DNA from: Cryobacterium sp. MLB-32
Lineage (GTDB): Bacteria > Actinomycetota > Actinomycetes > Actinomycetales > Microbacteriaceae
DNA: 49,878 nucleotides
Direction of reading: 5' to 3'
Assembly: GCF_000738085.1 (NCBI RefSeq)
Contig: NZ_JPRS01000007.1
Span: forward strand, 3,191-53,068
Within the stretch, counting starts at the first letter, position 1. Each line of letters begins with the position of its first letter. The notes beneath the pieces were generated by a model that was not told the DNA's origin, made no database searches, and worked only from the letters and a program-made list of their open reading frames with translations. The translations under genes were made by a program, and so were the position numbers. Shown here piece by piece: positions 1-9,685 of the stretch.

Positions 1-399
1 TACGTGCGCCAACTGGAGGAAATCTTGATCGGCGTTCTGTCCGACTTCGACATCGTCGGCGGACGCGTTGAGGGTCGATCCGGAGTCTGGGTCGGAGTCG
101 CCGGAAGTGAAGAGAAGATCGCCGCCATCGGCATCCGTGTCGCCAGCGGTGTAACGATGCACGGGTTCGCCCTCAACTGCAGCAACTCTCTGGAGCCGTA
201 CACCCATATCATCGCCTGCGGCATTCGGGACGCTGGGGTGACGACAATCTCCCGAGTGCTGGGTCGGTCTGTCGATCCGTCCGACGTCATCGCGTCCGTC
301 ACGTCACATTTTCTTCGATCCGGCCTGCAATCCTCCGGGCTTCCCAACGCTGTCGTTTCCCCGACAGCCCTCGCCAACACAGTGAAGGTGTCCGCATGA
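1..399 (+). CDS. lipB: Octanoyltransferase LipB, C-terminal part (5' end outside window)
   Basis: This is the last 132 residues of LipB, which moves an octanoyl group from acyl carrier protein to lipoyl-domain lysines in the first step of protein lipoylation. The reading frame is open to the left edge, so the start lies outside the window. Visible family features are the KIAAIGIRV segment with the catalytic lysine, the HGFALN segment, and ACGIRDAGV carrying the catalytic cysteine. The stop overlaps the lipA start (ATGA at 396-399), so the two genes are translationally coupled. The likely clients include pyruvate dehydrogenase, whose E1 gene is in this window. Confidence 0.93.
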   Translation, partial: YVRQLEEILIGVLSDFDIVGGRVEGRSGVWVGVAGSEEKIAAIGIRVASGVTMHGFALNCSNSLEPYTHIIACGIRDAGVTTISRVLGRSVDPSDVIASVTSHFLRSGLQSSGLPNAVVSPTALANTVKVSA

Positions 400-1385
400 G
401 TGCCGTTCCCGAAGGCCGCAAGCTGCTGCGGCTCGAGATTCGCAACGCCGAAACACCGATCGAGCGCAAGCCCGAATGGATCAAAACCGTTGCCAAAATG
501 GGCCCGGAATATCGAAAGCTCCAGACTCTCGTCAAGAGCGAAGGCCTGCACACGGTCTGCCAGGAGGCCGGTTGCCCGAACATCTTTGAGTGCTGGGAAG
601 ACCGCGAGGCGACTTTCCTGATCGGTGGTTCTCAATGCACGCGCCGCTGTGACTTCTGCCAGATCGACACCGGGAAGCCAGCGGACTACGACACCGATGA
701 ACCCAGACGCGTGGGGGAATCGGTCGTTTCAATGAACCTCCGCTACGCCACCGTAACGGGTGTGGCACGGGATGACCTGCCGGACGAGGGTGCGTGGCTG
801 TATGCCGAAACGATTCGGCAGATTCACCAGCAGAGCCCGGGAACGGGTGTCGAAATCCTGGTGCCGGACTTCTCGGGCAATCCCGACCACCTTGGCCAGG
901 TTTTCGATGCCAAGCCGGAAGTCTTTGCCCACAACGTGGAGACGGTGCCGCGCATTTTCAAGCGCATTCGCCCCGCCTTCCGCTACGACCGGTCCCTTGA
1001 CGTGCTCACACAGGGGCGGGCTGCCGGCATGATCACCAAGTCCAACCTGATTCTGGGCATGGGCGAGGAACGAGCCGAGGTCAGTCAGGCGCTTCAGGAT
1101 CTTCACGATGCCGGTACCGACATCATCACAATCACCCAGTACCTGCGCCCGAGCGCTCGGCATCTTCCGGTCGCCCGATGGGTTCGGCCGGAGGAATTCA
1201 TCGAGCTGAAGGAAGAGGCCGAGGCCATTGGTTTCATCGGAGTACTCTCGGGCCCGCTCGTCCGATCGTCCTACCGTGCCGGTCGACTGTGGGCCCAGTC
1301 GATGCAGGCCACGGGCCGCGACGTGCCCGAAGCGCTGCGCAGCCTGGCGGACTCCTCGTTGGGTTTCGCTCAGGCAGTTTCGTAA
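396..1385 (+). CDS. lipA: Lipoyl synthase LipA
   Basis: This 329-residue radical SAM enzyme inserts two sulfur atoms into protein-bound octanoyl groups. The auxiliary iron-sulfur cluster cysteines are visible at residues 55, 60 and 66 ([12 protein letters not shown]), and the radical SAM CxxxCxxC motif is CTRRCDFC at residues 81-88. The C-terminal RSSYRAG segment holds the conserved serine that ligates the auxiliary cluster. Its start overlaps the lipB stop, and the length is normal for the family. LipB and LipA together make the lipoyl cofactor needed by 2-oxoacid dehydrogenases. Confidence 0.97.
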   Translation: MSAVPEGRKLLRLEIRNAETPIERKPEWIKTVAKMGPEYRKLQTLVKSEGLHTVCQEAGCPNIFECWEDREATFLIGGSQCTRRCDFCQIDTGKPADYDTDEPRRVGESVVSMNLRYATVTGVARDDLPDEGAWLYAETIRQIHQQSPGTGVEILVPDFSGNPDHLGQVFDAKPEVFAHNVETVPRIFKRIRPAFRYDRSLDVLTQGRAAGMITKSNLILGMGEERAEVSQALQDLHDAGTDIITITQYLRPSARHLPVARWVRPEEFIELKEEAEAIGFIGVLSGPLVRSSYRAGRLWAQSMQATGRDVPEALRSLADSSLGFAQAVS

Positions 1386-1419
1386 CCGAAATCGGTCACG
1401 AAGCATTGGGCCGACTGGG

Positions 1420-1425
1420 TAGTCT
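1420..1425 (+). promoter_or_regulatory. Probable -10 element of a leaderless promoter for the DUF4191 gene
   Basis: TAGTCT lies 7 nt before the ATG at 1433, the spacing expected when transcription starts at the start codon. No Shine-Dalgarno sequence is visible in front of that ATG. No convincing -35 was seen. Confidence 0.45.
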
Positions 1426-1432
1426 TATGTTC

Positions 1433-2140
1433 ATGGCACGCAGTAAGAATAAGTCCCCCAAAGCCCCGAAGAAGCCCGGCCGCATGAAACAAATGTGGCA
1501 GGTCTTCCAGATGACGCGGCGTTACGACTCCAACATTGTCTGGATGCTGATTCTGGGATTTCTCCTCCCGGTGCTCATCAGTGTGGCGCTGGCGCTGCTC
1601 CTGTCGTCGGGCAGCGTCCTCACGATTATTCTGTGGGCGGTCGCCGGAGTTCTGGCGGGCATCCTCGTCATGTTGATCATTCTGGGGCGGAGGGCAGAAA
1701 AGGCCGCCTACTCCCAGATTGAAGGTCAGCCCGGGGCCGTCGGAGCGGTTCTGCGCAGTTCTCTGAAGCGTGGCTGGGTCGGGAGCGAGATGCCCGTAGC
1801 AGTCAACGGAAAGACGCAGGACGCTGTTTATCGCGCCGTTGGGCGGGGCGGCGTTGTGCTCATCAGCGAGGGTCCCAAGACCCGCACGACACGGATGCTC
1901 GATGACGAACGACGCAGAGTCGCCAAGGTCGGGGGAAACGTCACGGTCACGGTCATTTCCGTTGGACCTGACGCCGACGCGGTACCACTGCACAAGCTTG
2001 CTCGACGCCTCACGCGCATCAAGCCCACCTTGACCAAGGCCGAAGTGCTGGCGGTCAATAACCGATTGTCGTCCATGACGACCAAGCTGCCTATCCCCAA
2101 GGGCGTGGACCCCATGAAGGCTCGCCCGCAGCGCGGCTAA
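1433..2140 (+). CDS. DUF4191 family membrane protein
   Basis: The product is about 235 residues. It starts with a basic stretch (MARSKNKSPKAPKKPG), followed by two adjacent hydrophobic segments at about residues 38-83 that should form a membrane hairpin, and then a soluble domain of about 150 residues. This matches the DUF4191 family, found next to lipA in many actinobacteria; its function is unknown. The ATG at 1433 was chosen over 1427 because the basic start is typical and because a -10-like TAGTCT sits 7 nt upstream. It is followed by a strong hairpin. A role linked to lipoylation is only suggested by position. Confidence 0.85.
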   Translation: MARSKNKSPKAPKKPGRMKQMWQVFQMTRRYDSNIVWMLILGFLLPVLISVALALLLSSGSVLTIILWAVAGVLAGILVMLIILGRRAEKAAYSQIEGQPGAVGAVLRSSLKRGWVGSEMPVAVNGKTQDAVYRAVGRGGVVLISEGPKTRTTRMLDDERRRVAKVGGNVTVTVISVGPDADAVPLHKLARRLTRIKPTLTKAEVLAVNNRLSSMTTKLPIPKGVDPMKARPQRG

Positions 2141-2163
2141 ACGACAGCGCGGCGCGGCCGCAG

Positions 2164-2204
2164 ACACGAATCGGGCACCTGCTGGGCAGGTGCCCGATTC
2201 GTGT
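2164..2204. terminator. Perfect 19-bp hairpin, bidirectional terminator
   Basis: Bases 2164-2182 pair perfectly with 2186-2204 around a TGG loop. The hairpin lies between the convergent DUF4191 and RDD genes, so it probably stops transcription from both sides. There is no long T run, which is usual for GC-rich actinobacteria. Confidence 0.8.
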
Positions 2205-2227
2205 ATCCGGGCGGTTGTCAGAACCGC

Positions 2228-2656
2228 TTAGGCCCGGATCAGTACCGTACCGGCGACCTTGTCATGAAAACCTCGCTGGTCGGAATCCCAGACCAGGGCC
2301 GGCAGCACGATGCCGAGAAGCACCGAACGCACAATCCCACGCCAAGGACCGATCCATCCGCCAGTGAGCGGGACGACCCTCAGGCCAACGAGCCTGTGCC
2401 CGATGCTCCCGCCGATCGTGGGGATGAAGACGAGTTGCAGGAGCACGAAAATTACCGAGGTCGCCAGCGCGTCGTATTGGAAGAAGATGATGGACACCAG
2501 CACGGCGAGTGCCCAGTCGATCGCCACCCCCGCGATTCGTCGCCCAGGGCGGGCCACCGAACCGACTCCGTAACGCGGCAGGCCCAGGCGTTCGCCTGGC
2601 CAGTCGCTCGGCGCTGGTGGTCCGGTCGGGCTGGGGGTGGGGGCGGAATCGGGCAC
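2228..2656 (-). CDS. RDD family membrane protein
   Basis: This 142-residue protein has a proline-rich cytoplasmic start and then an RDD domain. The first helix contains ARPGRRIAGVAIDWALA with the family's Arg and Asp, a second hydrophobic segment follows, and IGHRLVGLRV and a GFHDK segment hold the later signature residues. RDD proteins are small integral membrane proteins, some linked to transport, mostly of unknown role. It is divergent from glnA. In actinobacteria an RDD gene commonly stands between the lip genes and glnA, so this is core synteny. Confidence 0.85.
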   Translation of the reverse strand: MPDSAPTPSPTGPPAPSDWPGERLGLPRYGVGSVARPGRRIAGVAIDWALAVLVSIIFFQYDALATSVIFVLLQLVFIPTIGGSIGHRLVGLRVVPLTGGWIGPWRGIVRSVLLGIVLPALVWDSDQRGFHDKVAGTVLIRA

Positions 2657-2683
2657 TGAATGAGTCTATCGAGCGACCCGCCT

Positions 2684-2721
2684 GTAACATGTGTGAAACA
2701 TAAGCGTCACGGACGGGTAAT
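2684..2721 (+). promoter_or_regulatory. Double GlnR box upstream of glnA
   Basis: Four half sites follow one another at an exact 11-bp period: GTAAC (2684), GAAAC (2695), GTCAC (2706) and GTAAT (2717), each separated by 6 bp. This is the actinobacterial GlnR consensus gTnAC-n6-GaAAC repeated twice. It sits just upstream of a -10-like TAATCT at 2732-2737 that has no good -35, as expected for an activated promoter. It predicts nitrogen-limitation control of glnA by GlnR. Confidence 0.85.
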
Positions 2722-2731
2722 GCCGTCACAC

Positions 2732-2737
2732 TAATCT
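2732..2737 (+). promoter_or_regulatory. Probable glnA -10 element
   Basis: TAATCT lies 11 bp downstream of the last GlnR half site. A start near 2744 would give a leader of about 56 nt containing a perfect 8-bp hairpin (2747-2754 with 2758-2765, loop GCA). Confidence 0.5.
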
Positions 2738-2799
2738 CAAGGGAGCCGCAGTGTGCAACACTGCGAGATCCACGCCCACGTCGTTTGGAGTAAACCCGC

Positions 2800-4224
2800 A
2801 TGTTCCGCGATTCGTCAGAAGTGCTCAAGTTCATTAAAGATACGGACGTCAAGTTCCTTGACATCCGCTTCACCGATCTGCCCGGTGTGCAGCAGCACTT
2901 CAACATCCCGGCTTCAACCGTTGATGAGGAATTCTTCACTGTCGGCCAGATGTTTGATGGTTCGTCGATCCGCGGTTTCGCGTCGATCCACGAATCAGAC
3001 ATGCAGCTCATCCCCGATGTGTCCACCGCCTATATCGACGCCTTCCGAGCAGAGCGCACGCTCATCATGCTGTTCGACATCTACAACCCGCGCAACGGCG
3101 AGATCTACTCCAAGGACCCTCGCCAGGTAGCGAAGAAGGCCGAGAAGTACCTCGCCTCCACCGGTATCGGTGACACGGCCTTCTTCGGCTCCGAAGCGGA
3201 GTTCTACATCTTCGATGACGTTCGCTACGAGGTGAACCAGCACACGAGCTTTTACAGTGTCGACTCGAGCGAGGGCGCATGGAATTCCGGCAAGAAGGAA
3301 GAAGGCGGAAACCTCGCCAACAAGACGCCGTTTAAGGGCGGCTACTTCCCGGTCAGCCCTGTTGACCAGCACGTCGACATGCGTGACGACATCTGCTTGA
3401 AGCTCATCGACGCCGGCCTCATCCTCGAGCGCAGCCACCACGAAGTGGGAACCGGAGGACAGGGCGAGATCAATTACAAGTTCGATACGATGGTTCACGC
3501 CGCGGACGACCTTCTCAAGTTCAAGTACATCGTCAAGAACACGGCGCACGACTGGGGCAAGACCGCCACGTTCATGCCCAAGCCATTGTTCGGTGACAAC
3601 GGCTCCGGAATGCACACACACCAGTCACTCTGGGCCGATGGCAAGCCCCTGTTCTACGACGAGGCCGGCTATGGCGGGCTCTCGGATGTTGCCCGCTGGT
3701 ACATCGGAGGCCTGCTCAAGCACGCTCCCGCCGTGCTTGCGTTCACGAACCCCACGGTCAACTCGTACCACCGTCTGGTCCCCGGCTTCGAAGCACCGGT
3801 CAACCTGGTCTATTCGGCCGGTAACCGCTCTGCATCCATTCGCATCCCGATCACCGGAACCAACCCGAAGGCCAAACGCCTCGAATTCCGCGCCCCCGAT
3901 GCATCCGGAAACCCCTACCTGGCCTTCGCCGCCCAGCTGATGGCCGGCCTTGACGGCATCAAGAACCGTATCGAGCCGCACGAGCCCGTCGACAAGGACC
4001 TGTACGAGCTGCCTCCCGAGGAAGCCAAGAACATCCCGCAGGTTCCCGCATCCCTCGAGGAAGCCCTCCAGGCTCTGGAAGGCGACCACGACTTCCTGCT
4101 CGCGGGCAACGTGTTCACCCCCGAGCTCATCGAGACCTGGATCGAGTACAAGCGCGAGAACGAGATCAAGCCCCTCGCGCAGCGCCCGCACCCGTTCGAG
4201 TTTGAGCTCTACTACGGCGTCTAA
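2800..4224 (+). CDS. glnA: Type I glutamine synthetase GlnA
   Basis: This is the main ammonia-assimilating glutamine synthetase, 474 residues, forming a dodecamer that makes glutamine from glutamate, ammonia and ATP. Visible are the [10 protein letters not shown] loop, the metal-binding [11 protein letters not shown] segment, [12 protein letters not shown], the ATP-site [14 protein letters not shown] and the catalytic [17 protein letters not shown] loop. [11 protein letters not shown] near residue 400 holds the tyrosine that GlnE adenylylates, so this is the regulated GSI-beta form. A GGAG lies about 10 nt before the ATG. A GlnR box stands upstream and glnE lies convergent on the other side of the downstream hairpin. 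Confidence 0.97.
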   Translation: MFRDSSEVLKFIKDTDVKFLDIRFTDLPGVQQHFNIPASTVDEEFFTVGQMFDGSSIRGFASIHESDMQLIPDVSTAYIDAFRAERTLIMLFDIYNPRNGEIYSKDPRQVAKKAEKYLASTGIGDTAFFGSEAEFYIFDDVRYEVNQHTSFYSVDSSEGAWNSGKKEEGGNLANKTPFKGGYFPVSPVDQHVDMRDDICLKLIDAGLILERSHHEVGTGGQGEINYKFDTMVHAADDLLKFKYIVKNTAHDWGKTATFMPKPLFGDNGSGMHTHQSLWADGKPLFYDEAGYGGLSDVARWYIGGLLKHAPAVLAFTNPTVNSYHRLVPGFEAPVNLVYSAGNRSASIRIPITGTNPKAKRLEFRAPDASGNPYLAFAAQLMAGLDGIKNRIEPHEPVDKDLYELPPEEAKNIPQVPASLEEALQALEGDHDFLLAGNVFTPELIETWIEYKRENEIKPLAQRPHPFEFELYYGV

Positions 4225-4242
4225 CCGGCACCGGTAACAGTG

Positions 4243-4272
4243 CAGGGACCGCACCTTCGGGTGCGGTCCCTG
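4243..4272. terminator. 13-bp TTCG hairpin between glnA and glnE
   Basis: Bases 4243-4255 pair perfectly with 4260-4272 around a TTCG tetraloop. The position between two convergent genes suggests a bidirectional terminator. Confidence 0.8.
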
Positions 4273-4298
4273 TGTGCCGTCGATGCCGGGATCAGAAG

Positions 4299-7200
4299 TC
4301 AGCCGACGTTCGGACCCGGCCGCTCGACGGGCCCATAGAAGAGGCGTTCAAACACGGCGCGGGCGCGCCGTGTCACCGACAGATAGTCGTCCTGAAGCTG
4401 GGTTGCGGAACCCGGCGGGTATTCGAGAACGCGGGCAATACCCTCAAGTTGTGCTCGGTCGACGGGAAGCACGTCCGACGTCTTGTTGGTCCACAGGGTG
4501 ATCGCCGAGCGCGCCCGCGATGCGAAGAGCCAGGCCGCTCGCAGCGTCTCGGCGTCCTCTGCACTCACCAGCCGCGCGTCCGCGGCTGCAGTGAGCGCCG
4601 TCAGGGTCGAGGTGGTGCGGAGCGTCGGCGTCGCCGCGGCGTGCTGTAACTGCATGAGCTGCACGAACCATTCGACATCGCTCAGCGACCCGCGCCCAAG
4701 CTTGAGGTGCCGATTCGGGTCCGCACCCTGCGGAAGTCGTTCCTTTTCGACTCGAGCCTTGATGCGTTTGACTTCCCGCACCGCGCTCTCGGCAATAGCC
4801 GTCGGGTAACGCACCTCGTCCGCGAGACGCTCAAAGTCTCGCTGGAGCACCACGTCACCCGCGACGCCGCGGCCACGCAACAGTGCCTGTGCTTCCCAGG
4901 TGAGGGACCAGCGCGCGTAGTATGCGGCGTACGAGTCCAGAGACCGCACAATGGCTCCGTTGCTTCCCTCAGGACGCAACCCGATGTCCAGGTCCAGCGG
5001 GAGTCGGTCATCGTCTGTGAGGCGATTCAGCTCCCGAACAATGAAGCTTGCACGCTCGTGGGCGGCGACCCCTTCGAGGGAACCGCTTCGGAAGACATAC
5101 ATGACATCGGCATCAGAACCGAAACCCAGTTCTGAGCCGCCGAACCTGCCCATGGCGATCACGGCGAACTCGATGCCATCCGGAGTCTGCGGCCCTAGCG
5201 GCCTCGACACGCCCGGTTCATTGAGCTCACGTCCGCGGATGGCGGCAATCACGCCGCGGATGAAATTGGACGTCACGTCGGTGAGACCGGTGGCCAGTTC
5301 GTCAATGGAGATCCGACCCAGAATCGAGGCGAAGGCGAGCCTCAGCATCTCGCGGCGACGCGCCGTACGCAGGATCGAGGCGGCAGCATCCGCGCTCTCG
5401 TGCCGGGCCAGCACTGCCCTGGTCTCATCCAGCAGCGCCGACAGTGGTCGCGGACGCAGATCCTCCTCATTTTCCAGCCAGGCGACAGCCTCGGGGATCT
5501 TCTCCAACAACTCGCCGACATACCGCGATCCGGACAGCACCCGCGTGAGACGCTCGGCAGCACCCGAGGAATCGCGCAGCATCCGGAGGAACCAGTAGGT
5601 CGAGCCGAGGTTGTCGCTCAGCCGGCGAAAGGCCAGGAGCCCGTAGTCAGGATCGGCGCCCTGTGAAAACCACTGCAGCATCACCGGAAGCAGATGCCGC
5701 TGAATCGTGGCGCGTCGGGACACTCCCCCGGACAGCGCGGCGATGTGACCCAACGCACCCGGAGTGTTGATGAAGCCGATAGCGGCGAGGCGTGCCTCCG
5801 CTTGCGCGCTCGTCAGGTTCAGGCCGTCCGCGGGCAATGCTGCGACGGCGCTGAGGAGGGGGCGATAGAACAGCCGCTCATGCAATCCGCGCACGCGCTG
5901 CTTGGTCTCCGCCCACAGAGACGACAGACCAGCCGCGCTGGTGGCGAGCCCCGTGGCCCTGGCGAGTACTCGGAGGCTTGCTTCGTCTTGGGGGACGAGA
6001 TGGGTCCTGCGCAATTTCTCAAGCTGCAGGCGATGCTCCATCAGCCGCAGCATTCGGTAGTCCTGTGCGAACTCGGCCGCCTCTGCGCGACCGACGTAAC
6101 CGCCCTGCGCAAGCGCTGTCAGAGCCGGAAGTGTTCCGCTCTGTCGTACATCGGGGTCGGACTGACCGTGTACAAGTTGCAAGAGCTGAACAGTGAATTC
6201 AATATCTCTCAGACCGCCGGGCCCGAGCTTGAGCTGGAAGTCCACCTCATCGTCCGGAATGTTGTGGGTCACCCTCTCTCTCATCCGCTGCACGGATTCG
6301 ACGAAATTCTCGCGGCTCGCACTGCTCCAGACCTTCGGAGCGACCGCCTCGACGTATCGCGCACCGAGTTCCCTATCGCCGGCGATCGTCCGGGCCTTGA
6401 GAAGCGCCTGGAATTCCCAGCTCTTGGCCCACCGATCGTAGTAGGCGACGTGAGATTCGATCGAGCGCACCAGGGCGCCGCTCTTTCCTTCCGGCCGGAG
6501 GTTCGGGTCGACCTCCCAGAGTTCGGGTTCCACCGACGCCTCATTCATGCCGCGCATCATCAGGACAGCCAGCCTGATACCGATTTCGACCGCTCGGGTC
6601 GAATCCAGTTCTACGTCGGGGGCGCCGTCGGCGACGAAGATCACATCGACATCGCTGACGTAGTTGAGTTCGCTGGCCCCGGCCTTTCCCATGCCGATCA
6701 CGGCGAGACGAGTCGCCCGTACCTGGTCGCGAGGGAATACTCCGCGTGCGGCAACCTCGCCGCTCGTCATGCTGCGCGCCACCGCCAGGGCTGCCTCAAG
6801 CGCTGCGGTGGCCATGTCGGCCAACGTGCCTGCGATGGCGCCGACACCCGCCAAGGGGTCGGCCTGCTCCAGGTCGAAGGCGGCGACGGCCGCCAGCCGG
6901 CGACGATATCGCACACGCAACGCGACCCATGCGTCATCATCGACGAGGTTCGAGAACCCGTCGCGCGCACCGACGGAGTCGAGGAGGTCTTCCGTGAGCT
7001 CCTCGACCGTCGGCAACACGAGTGTGGGACGTTCGAGCACGTCGAGTTCCTCGGGATGCCGGAGGAAGAAATCGGCGAGTCCGCTCGACGCCCCCACAAC
7101 TCGCACCAGGCGCAGTGCCGCGTCCAGGCTCGTGAGGAATGGGCGAATCTGCGCCGAGTTCTGGCGAAGCATCTCGACGAGCGCTCCCAGGGCAGCATCG

Positions 7201-7349
7201 GGATTAGCAGCCTTGGCCAGGAGTGGCAGCAGATCGGCCGTATCGGGTCCGTTCAACTCACTGACCTCGGCAAGGCGCAGGCGCACCTCACCGAGATCAA
7301 CAAAGCCCACTCTGGCCAGCTCGGTCAGAGTCAGAGGTTCGCGCGCCAT
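4299..7349 (-). CDS. glnE: Bifunctional glutamine synthetase adenylyltransferase/deadenylase GlnE
   Basis: This 1016-residue protein has the duplicated architecture of GlnE, with two nucleotidyltransferase domains. The N-terminal deadenylating domain carries GMGKAGASELNYVSDVDV at about residues 219-236. The C-terminal adenylylating domain carries MGRFGGSELGFGSDADV at about residues 731-748. Both keep the paired acidic residues for metal binding. It adds or removes AMP on the conserved tyrosine of GlnA, which is encoded convergently next door. It is slightly longer than the E. coli enzyme, as in other actinobacteria. It follows glnA2 by about 20 nt and is probably co-transcribed with it. Confidence 0.96.
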   Translation of the reverse strand: MAREPLTLTELARVGFVDLGEVRLRLAEVSELNGPDTADLLPLLAKAANPDAALGALVEMLRQNSAQIRPFLTSLDAALRLVRVVGASSGLADFFLRHPEELDVLERPTLVLPTVEELTEDLLDSVGARDGFSNLVDDDAWVALRVRYRRRLAAVAAFDLEQADPLAGVGAIAGTLADMATAALEAALAVARSMTSGEVAARGVFPRDQVRATRLAVIGMGKAGASELNYVSDVDVIFVADGAPDVELDSTRAVEIGIRLAVLMMRGMNEASVEPELWEVDPNLRPEGKSGALVRSIESHVAYYDRWAKSWEFQALLKARTIAGDRELGARYVEAVAPKVWSSASRENFVESVQRMRERVTHNIPDDEVDFQLKLGPGGLRDIEFTVQLLQLVHGQSDPDVRQSGTLPALTALAQGGYVGRAEAAEFAQDYRMLRLMEHRLQLEKLRRTHLVPQDEASLRVLARATGLATSAAGLSSLWAETKQRVRGLHERLFYRPLLSAVAALPADGLNLTSAQAEARLAAIGFINTPGALGHIAALSGGVSRRATIQRHLLPVMLQWFSQGADPDYGLLAFRRLSDNLGSTYWFLRMLRDSSGAAERLTRVLSGSRYVGELLEKIPEAVAWLENEEDLRPRPLSALLDETRAVLARHESADAAASILRTARRREMLRLAFASILGRISIDELATGLTDVTSNFIRGVIAAIRGRELNEPGVSRPLGPQTPDGIEFAVIAMGRFGGSELGFGSDADVMYVFRSGSLEGVAAHERASFIVRELNRLTDDDRLPLDLDIGLRPEGSNGAIVRSLDSYAAYYARWSLTWEAQALLRGRGVAGDVVLQRDFERLADEVRYPTAIAESAVREVKRIKARVEKERLPQGADPNRHLKLGRGSLSDVEWFVQLMQLQHAAATPTLRTTSTLTALTAAADARLVSAEDAETLRAAWLFASRARSAITLWTNKTSDVLPVDRAQLEGIARVLEYPPGSATQLQDDYLSVTRRARAVFERLFYGPVERPGPNVG

Positions 7350-7370
7350 GGCCCGTCTCCCGGCTTTCTT

Positions 7371-8708
7371 CTACAACATTTCCAGATTCTTGCGAAGCTC
7401 GAAGGGCGTGACCTGGGACCGATAGTCCCGCCACTCTTTTCTCTTGTTGAGCAGCACGAAGTTGAAGACCTGCTCCCCCAGCGTCTCGGCCACCAGCTCG
7501 GAGTCCTCCATGTACTGAATGGCATGATCGAGGCTGGCGGGAAGCTGCGTGTAACCCAGTGCACGACGTTCCGTGTCGCTGAGACTCCAGACGTTGTCTT
7601 CTGCCTCGGCGGGCAGCTCGTACTCCTCCTCGATACCCTTCAGCCCGGCCGCGAGCATGAGGGAATAGGCGAGGTACGGATTCGCGGCAGAATCGATCGC
7701 TCGGTATTCGACACGAGCGCTCTGGCCCTTGTTGGGCTTGTAGAGCGGCACGCGCACCAGGCTGAACGGTTATTGTGGCCCCAGCACACGAAGCTTGGGG
7801 CCTCATCGCCGCCCCAGAGCCGCTTGTACGAGTTTACGAACTGGTTCGTGACGGCTGTTATTTCTGGGGCATGCTTCAGAAGACCGGCGATGAAGTGCCG
7901 ACCGATCTTGGAGAGCTGATACTGCGCCCCGGCCTCGAAAAAGGCATTGACGTCGCCCTCGAACAAGGACATATGCGTGTGCATGCCCGATCCAGGGTGC
8001 TCGGACATGGGCTTGGGCATAAACGTCGCATAAACGCCCTGCTCAATCGCCACCTCTTTGACTACCGTGCGGAAGGTCATGATGTTGTCGGCGGTCGTCA
8101 GGGCGTCAGCATAGCGAAGGTCGATCTCGTTCTGGCCAGGGCCTGCTTCGTGGTGGCTGAACTCCACGGAGATTCCGAGGTCTTCAAGCATACGAACCGA
8201 GCGGCGCCGGAAGTCATGCGCCGTGCCTCCGGGTACGTTGTCGAAGTATCCGGCCGAGTCAACGGGTACGGGGCCGTTCTTGCCGAACTTCGAGGACTTG
8301 AGCAGGTAGAACTCTATTTCGGGGTGTGTGTAGAACGTGAAGCCTCGTTCAGCCGCCTTCGCCAGGGTGCGCTTGAGCACATTGCGGGGGTCGGCGACGG
8401 CGGGCTGCCCATCAGGGGTGGTGATGTCGCAGAACATGCGTGCGGTCGGATCGACTTCGCCACGCCAGGGCAGAATCTGGAAGGTTGTGGGGTCCGGGTG
8501 GTGCCAAGACGTCGGCCTCAAAGGACCGCGTCAATCCTTCGATCGCGGAGCCGTCAAAGCCGAGGCCTTCATTGAACGCACCTTCGACCTCAGCCGGCGC
8601 GATCGCGACGGACTTGAGCGTGCCCACCACATCGGTGAACCACAGTCGAACGAACTTGATTCCTCGCTCCTCGATGGTACGAAGAACGAAATCGCGCTGC
8701 TTGTCCAT
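7371..8708 (-). pseudogene. glnA2: GlnA2-type glutamine synthetase, reading frame broken by two indels
   Basis: Three overlapping frames together encode a full-length glutamine synthetase-family protein of about 445 residues. The start is the ATG at 8708, with AAGGGG upstream. The frame shifts near 8503, where one extra base lies between ADVLA and the expected HPDPTTF, and again near 7769, where one C is missing in the GCC CTG codons. Conserved segments are intact in the right frames: IEFYLLKS, HHEAGPGQNEIDLRYADA, FMPKPMSEHPGSGMHTH and NSYKRLWGGDEAPSF. In Streptomyces such paralogues are reported to act on polyamines rather than ammonia; that role here is inference. Family members are usually intact, so sequencing error is plausible. 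It precedes glnE on the same strand. Confidence 0.85.
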
Positions 8709-8767
8709 TCAGCCCCTTCTGGTTCATGTCTAGGGTACTGTCTTGGCGTGCGTAATGCCGGTTTGAC

Positions 8768-8773
8768 TACACT
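8768..8773 (+). promoter_or_regulatory. Probable -10 element of a leaderless panB promoter
   Basis: TACACT lies exactly 6 nt before the panB ATG and no Shine-Dalgarno sequence is visible, which suggests a leaderless transcript. Confidence 0.5.
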
Positions 8774-8779
8774 TGTGGC

Positions 8780-9667
8780 ATGTCAGAATCGACCGCGCCA
8801 GTCCCCACTGCGCCAGACTCTCCAGAGCCAGCGCCTGAGCAGCACCCCTACGGTCACGCCCCCGACGGCCCCAAACGGGTTCGAACTCGACACTTCCACA
8901 ATGCGAAAAAGCAGGGAATCCCGATCACGGGTCTCACGAGCTACGACATGCTCACCGCGCAGATCTTCGATCAGGCCGGAATCGACTTCCTGCTCGTGGG
9001 CGATTCGGCCGGAAACAACGTCTTTGGTTACGAGACCACCTTGCCGGTCACCGTCGACGAGCTCATTCCCCTGACGCGCGCAGTCGCCCGTGCGGTGACG
9101 CGGGCGCTGGTCGTGGCAGACATGCCCTTCGGATCGTATGAGAGCGGCGCGGACCAAGCGCTCTCGACCGCCGTCCGCTTTATGAAGGAAGCACAGGCCC
9201 ACGCCGTGAAACTTGAGGGCGGTGTTCGAAGTCACAAGCAGATCAGGCGCATCGTCTCGGCCGGTATCCCTGTGATGGGTCACATCGGTTTCACCCCGCA
9301 GAGTGAACACGGACTCGGCGGTCACATCATTCAGGGACGAGGCGATGCCGCCCAGAACCTGATCGATGATGCGCTGGCCGTGCAGGAGGCCGGAGCCTTT
9401 GCGGTGGTACTCGAGATGGTGCCCGGATCAGTGGCCAAGCGGGTCACCGACGCACTCGACATCCCCACGATCGGGGTGGGAGCCGGTCCGTCTGTCAATG
9501 GGCAGCTGTTGGTCTGGACGGACTTCGCTGGCATGACGGACGGCCGTGTTCCGCGTTTCGTTCGGCAGTACGCCAACGTTCGTCAGGTCCTGACAGATGC
9601 CGTGCACAACTTTCGGGACGACGTCAATTCGGGCGTTTATCCGGCCCCGGAGCACAACTACGAGTAG
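8780..9667 (+). CDS. panB: 3-methyl-2-oxobutanoate hydroxymethyltransferase PanB
   Basis: This 295-residue enzyme transfers a hydroxymethyl group from methylenetetrahydrofolate to 2-oxoisovalerate, the first committed step of pantothenate synthesis. Family segments are clear: LTSYDMLTAQIFDQAGIDFLLVGDS, the ADMPFGSY metal-site region, VKLEGG, GHIGFTPQS, and IPTIGVGAGP near the C terminus. The N-terminal 35 residues are rich in proline, alanine and serine and are probably disordered. The gene is divergent from glnA2 and appears leaderless. No other pantothenate gene is in the window. Confidence 0.96.
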   Translation: MSESTAPVPTAPDSPEPAPEQHPYGHAPDGPKRVRTRHFHNAKKQGIPITGLTSYDMLTAQIFDQAGIDFLLVGDSAGNNVFGYETTLPVTVDELIPLTRAVARAVTRALVVADMPFGSYESGADQALSTAVRFMKEAQAHAVKLEGGVRSHKQIRRIVSAGIPVMGHIGFTPQSEHGLGGHIIQGRGDAAQNLIDDALAVQEAGAFAVVLEMVPGSVAKRVTDALDIPTIGVGAGPSVNGQLLVWTDFAGMTDGRVPRFVRQYANVRQVLTDAVHNFRDDVNSGVYPAPEHNYE

Positions 9668-9685
9668 GTGCCCGTCACGCTCGGC

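Noticed and set aside
5694-7919. 741-codon open frame on the plus strand
   Set aside because: It is antisense to glnE and glnA2; long opposite-strand frames are expected in GC-rich coding DNA and its translation resembles no family.
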